Origin: Cyclobacterium amurskyense
Lineage (GTDB): Bacteria; Bacteroidota; Bacteroidia; Cytophagales; Cyclobacteriaceae
Length of the DNA: 64,000 nucleotides
Assembly: GCF_001050135.1 (NCBI RefSeq)
Contig: NZ_CP012040.1
Coordinates: 4,729,001 to 4,793,000, forward strand
Direction: 5' to 3'
A program made the translations under genes and the position numbers. The notes below the pieces were generated by a model. The model saw only the letters and a list, made by a program, of their open reading frames with translations. It had not been told where the DNA came from and did no database searches. Of the stretch, positions 61,915 through 64,000 are shown piece by piece (positions within the stretch are counted from its first letter, which is position 1; each line of letters starts with the position of its first letter).

Positions 61915-63663
61915 TTAATCTTCCTTTTGATAGACTATTTCACCATTCAATATTGTCATGCTTACCTGTGTGTTTAAAATTTCATTTTCAGCGATTTTCA
62001 TTATATCCTGATCCAATACTAAAAGGTCAGCTAGTTTTCCTACTGTGATAGATCCTTTTGTATTTTCTTCAAAGGCTCCAAATGCAGGCGATAGGGTATA
62101 AGACTTAAGGGCCTGCGCTCTGGTCATTTTCTGATTTCCTTCATAACCATCCTCAGGAGTTCCCTCTAATGTTTTCCGGCTTACACTTGCATAAAAATTG
62201 GCCATTGGCGAAAGAGGTTCTACTGGTACATCCGTTCCATTAATTACCGGAATACCAGAAGCCAAAAGGGCCTGCCACATATAAGCCCCATCCTTTATTC
62301 GATCGGCACCTAACCTGTCTATTGCCCATGGCCTGTCAGAGGACAAGTGGATGGCCTGCATTGAAGGGATCACTCCTAATGAGGCAAATCTTGGTATATC
62401 ATCAGGATGAAGATGCTGTGCGTGTTCTATTCTAAATCTATGATCAGCATTTAAGGCATTCTCCTCAGAAAGTGCTTTCTCATATTGATCCAATACTTCC
62501 CGATTGGCCCGATCTCCTATGGCATGGGTTGCTAACTGAAATCCACATTTGATACTATTTATAGCTGTTTTGAAAACCATCTCCATTGGTATGGTCTCAT
62601 GACCATAGTGCCCGTGTCGATCAGAATATTCCTCCAATAACCATGCGCCACGTGATCCCAAAGCCCCATCTGCAGATAATTTTATGGATCGAATGCTGAG
62701 CCAGGGATCTGTTTTCGGGCCTTTTTCATACCACTCCTTCAACAAGGCATTGTCATTCCCATTAAGCATGGCATACATTCGAATTTTAAGTTTTCCAGAA
62801 GCTTCCATCTTTTGGTAGAAGGCTAAAGTTTCTCTGCCTACTCCAGCGTCATGGAAACTGGTAATGCCATTTCTAAGACAGGCTTCCTGGGCCAGGTTAA
62901 AGGCAAGAAGATCATTTTCTTCACTGCTTTCAGGAATGTGTTTAGAGATCAAATCCATGGCATTCTCATTAAAAATGCCCGTAGGATTTCCATTCCTATC
63001 TCGGATTACTTCTCCACCGGTGATTTCTCTTTTCCCACTAAGCTCTTGATTTAATGGGCCAATACCTGCTATTTCCATGGCTTTTGCATTGGCAAATAAG
63101 GCATGTCCACTTGCATGAAAAAGTACCACAGGATGATCTGGTGATATGGTACTCAAAGCCTGATGAATAGGAAACCCATTTATGATCTCTTGGGGTTGAC
63201 TTGTCCATTTACTCTGGTGCCAACCACGGCCTATGATCCAGTTTCCAGCTGATGTTTTGTTGGTTGAAGCTTTTACCTTTTTTATAATTTCATCGAAACT
63301 TTTCGTGTTTGACAGGTCAAGATTCAATTCGCTATAACCCAATCCCATAAAATGGCCATGACCTTCTATCCAGCCAGGAGTAAGTATTTTGCCATTTAAA
63401 TCAAAGACTTTTGTTTCAGCACCAATATAATCTTCCAGATCTTTCTCCAATCCTGCAAAAATGATGATCGAATCCCTTAAGGCAACTGCTTCAACTTGTG
63501 GCTGATCCGGACTTATTGTATAAATAGCCCCACCTTTTAGAACGATTGAAGCTTTCTGCACAACTCCTGGTGTAGAACAAGCAAATGTAATTACCCCTAC
63601 AAAAATCAATGAACAGTAATAGGTTAGTGAACTTAGCCAATGTTGGCTACTAAAATTTTTCAT
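61915..63663 (-). CDS. Exported amidohydrolase (YtcJ/metal-dependent hydrolase type)
   Basis: 582 residues. The N-terminus has a lipoprotein-like signal (VGVITFAC-S, C29). The amidohydrolase metal site is visible: ILTPGWIEGHGHFMGLG (H102, H104) and the later LATHAIGDRANREVLDQYE and RIEHAQHLHPDDI, with NGTDVPVEPLSPM carrying the final aspartate. KSYTLSPAFGAFEENTKGSITVGKLADLLVLD closes the barrel with the sandwich domain. It belongs to the YtcJ-like group (amidohydrolase 3). Members hydrolyse amide or related bonds of unknown natural substrates; the export signal puts it at the cell envelope. It is convergent with the DUF779 gene, 28 bp apart, with no hairpin between. Confidence 0.9.
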   Translation of the reverse strand: MKNFSSQHWLSSLTYYCSLIFVGVITFACSTPGVVQKASIVLKGGAIYTISPDQPQVEAVALRDSIIIFAGLEKDLEDYIGAETKVFDLNGKILTPGWIEGHGHFMGLGYSELNLDLSNTKSFDEIIKKVKASTNKTSAGNWIIGRGWHQSKWTSQPQEIINGFPIHQALSTISPDHPVVLFHASGHALFANAKAMEIAGIGPLNQELSGKREITGGEVIRDRNGNPTGIFNENAMDLISKHIPESSEENDLLAFNLAQEACLRNGITSFHDAGVGRETLAFYQKMEASGKLKIRMYAMLNGNDNALLKEWYEKGPKTDPWLSIRSIKLSADGALGSRGAWLLEEYSDRHGHYGHETIPMEMVFKTAINSIKCGFQLATHAIGDRANREVLDQYEKALSEENALNADHRFRIEHAQHLHPDDIPRFASLGVIPSMQAIHLSSDRPWAIDRLGADRIKDGAYMWQALLASGIPVINGTDVPVEPLSPMANFYASVSRKTLEGTPEDGYEGNQKMTRAQALKSYTLSPAFGAFEENTKGSITVGKLADLLVLDQDIMKIAENEILNTQVSMTILNGEIVYQKED

Positions 63664-63752
63664 GGTATTACCTTTCCTTTAAGCTATCAATTGTCTGCAT
63701 ACGAAAACACATAGGTTTTAGGCTTCCACCCAATTACAAGTGAACCTATTTA

Positions 63753-64000
63753 TTAAATGCCATAATCTTTCTCCACCTTGCAGACCCGAACTTTATAATG
63801 TTTGTACCAGGTTGATTTACCAAGGCTTTGCGCAAGCATGTGCTCACTTTGGTTTTTCCAGTTTTTAATGGCTTCTAGGTTTTTCCAGTAACTAACCGTA
63901 ATTCCTAGCCCACCGCTCGCGGATTCATGCCCAAGGTATCCGGGTTGATTGATAACCATTTTTTCCATTTTAGCAGACATCTCAGCATAGTTTTCTTGGT
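63753..64000 (-). CDS. Antibiotic-biosynthesis-monooxygenase (ABM) domain protein, C-terminal part
   Basis: The frame runs from the window edge (64000) to the stop at 63753. The readable part, ENYAEMSAKMEKM...PGYLGHESASGGLGITVSYWKNLEAIKNWK and HYKVRVCKV, matches the ABM (dimeric alpha/beta barrel) fold: the pattern QPGYLG-x-E-S and YW-x-x-x-EAI-x-x-W is characteristic. ABM proteins act as cofactor-free monooxygenases or heme-degrading enzymes, but most small ones have no known substrate. An ATG at 63980 is internal to the family alignment, so the true start lies beyond the window. The label antibiotic biosynthesis is only a family name. Confidence 0.72.
   Translation of the reverse strand, partial: QENYAEMSAKMEKMVINQPGYLGHESASGGLGITVSYWKNLEAIKNWKNQSEHMLAQSLGKSTWYKHYKVRVCKVEKDYGI

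Noticed and set aside
1..64000. Prophage, CRISPR array, integrative element or secretion-system cluster
   Set aside because: No integrase, terminase, Cas gene, regular spaced repeats or conjugation genes were found on either strand.

Overview
The window reads as chromosomal DNA of a marine-type Bacteroidota, most likely family Cyclobacteriaceae or a close relative. The evidence is AT-rich DNA, two SusC/SusD pairs, many short lipoprotein signals (C near residue 16-31), DUF5916 and DUF445 proteins, weak Shine-Dalgarno signals, and promoters matching the Bacteroidota form (TTTG, then TAnnTTTG). The assignment is by recognition of protein families only. No rRNA, canonical tRNA, CRISPR array, prophage, integrase or transposase gene was seen.

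Layout. (1) 1-16.4 kb: glycan-scavenging genes. These are a cut-off heparinase II/III-like lyase (-), a Uma2-type nuclease (-), a Tat-exported SelA-like PLP enzyme (+), a large FG-GAP/ASPIC lipoprotein (+), a SusD-SusC pair (-), a lipoprotein propeller and an iduronate-2-sulfatase-like sulfatase (+). Together they suggest use of a sulfated, uronate-containing polysaccharide. (2) 16.4-31.2 kb: mostly housekeeping. It has a YwqK-like MORN protein, a BCCT transporter, an NYN/OST-HTH protein, a membrane histidine kinase, DUF445, an EEP nuclease, a PI-PLC-rhodanese fusion, a glycogen branching enzyme, and TrkA-TrkH-PhzF. (3) 31.5-35.8 kb: the argB-argD-argC-argJ operon of the acetylated, cyclic arginine pathway. 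(4) 36-44.8 kb: a small outer-membrane barrel, a cytochrome c/propeller lipoprotein, a candidate tRNA-like RNA gene, arginine decarboxylase, a TPR histidine kinase and a TetR regulator. (5) 45-58.4 kb: a second SusC/SusD pair with a phosphodiesterase-like enzyme, a DUF5916 protein, a propeller plus alpha/alpha-toroid protein and an unknown secreted protein. (6) 58.8-64 kb: AraC regulator, aldehyde dehydrogenase, DUF779, an exported amidohydrolase and a cut-off ABM-domain protein.

Two signals are not explained by protein genes. First, a short transcription unit at about 39.10-39.29 kb has a full promoter, a stable hairpin, a tRNA-like fold (perfect 7-bp acceptor, canonical T-arm, but no 7-nt anticodon loop) and an intrinsic terminator. 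Second, an intergenic repeat of about 215 bp occurs eight times. It has imperfect terminal inverted repeats and several internal hairpins whose stems are kept while loops vary, so it looks like a MITE/REP-type element. One copy supplies the stop codon of a gene, and two copies are fused end to end.
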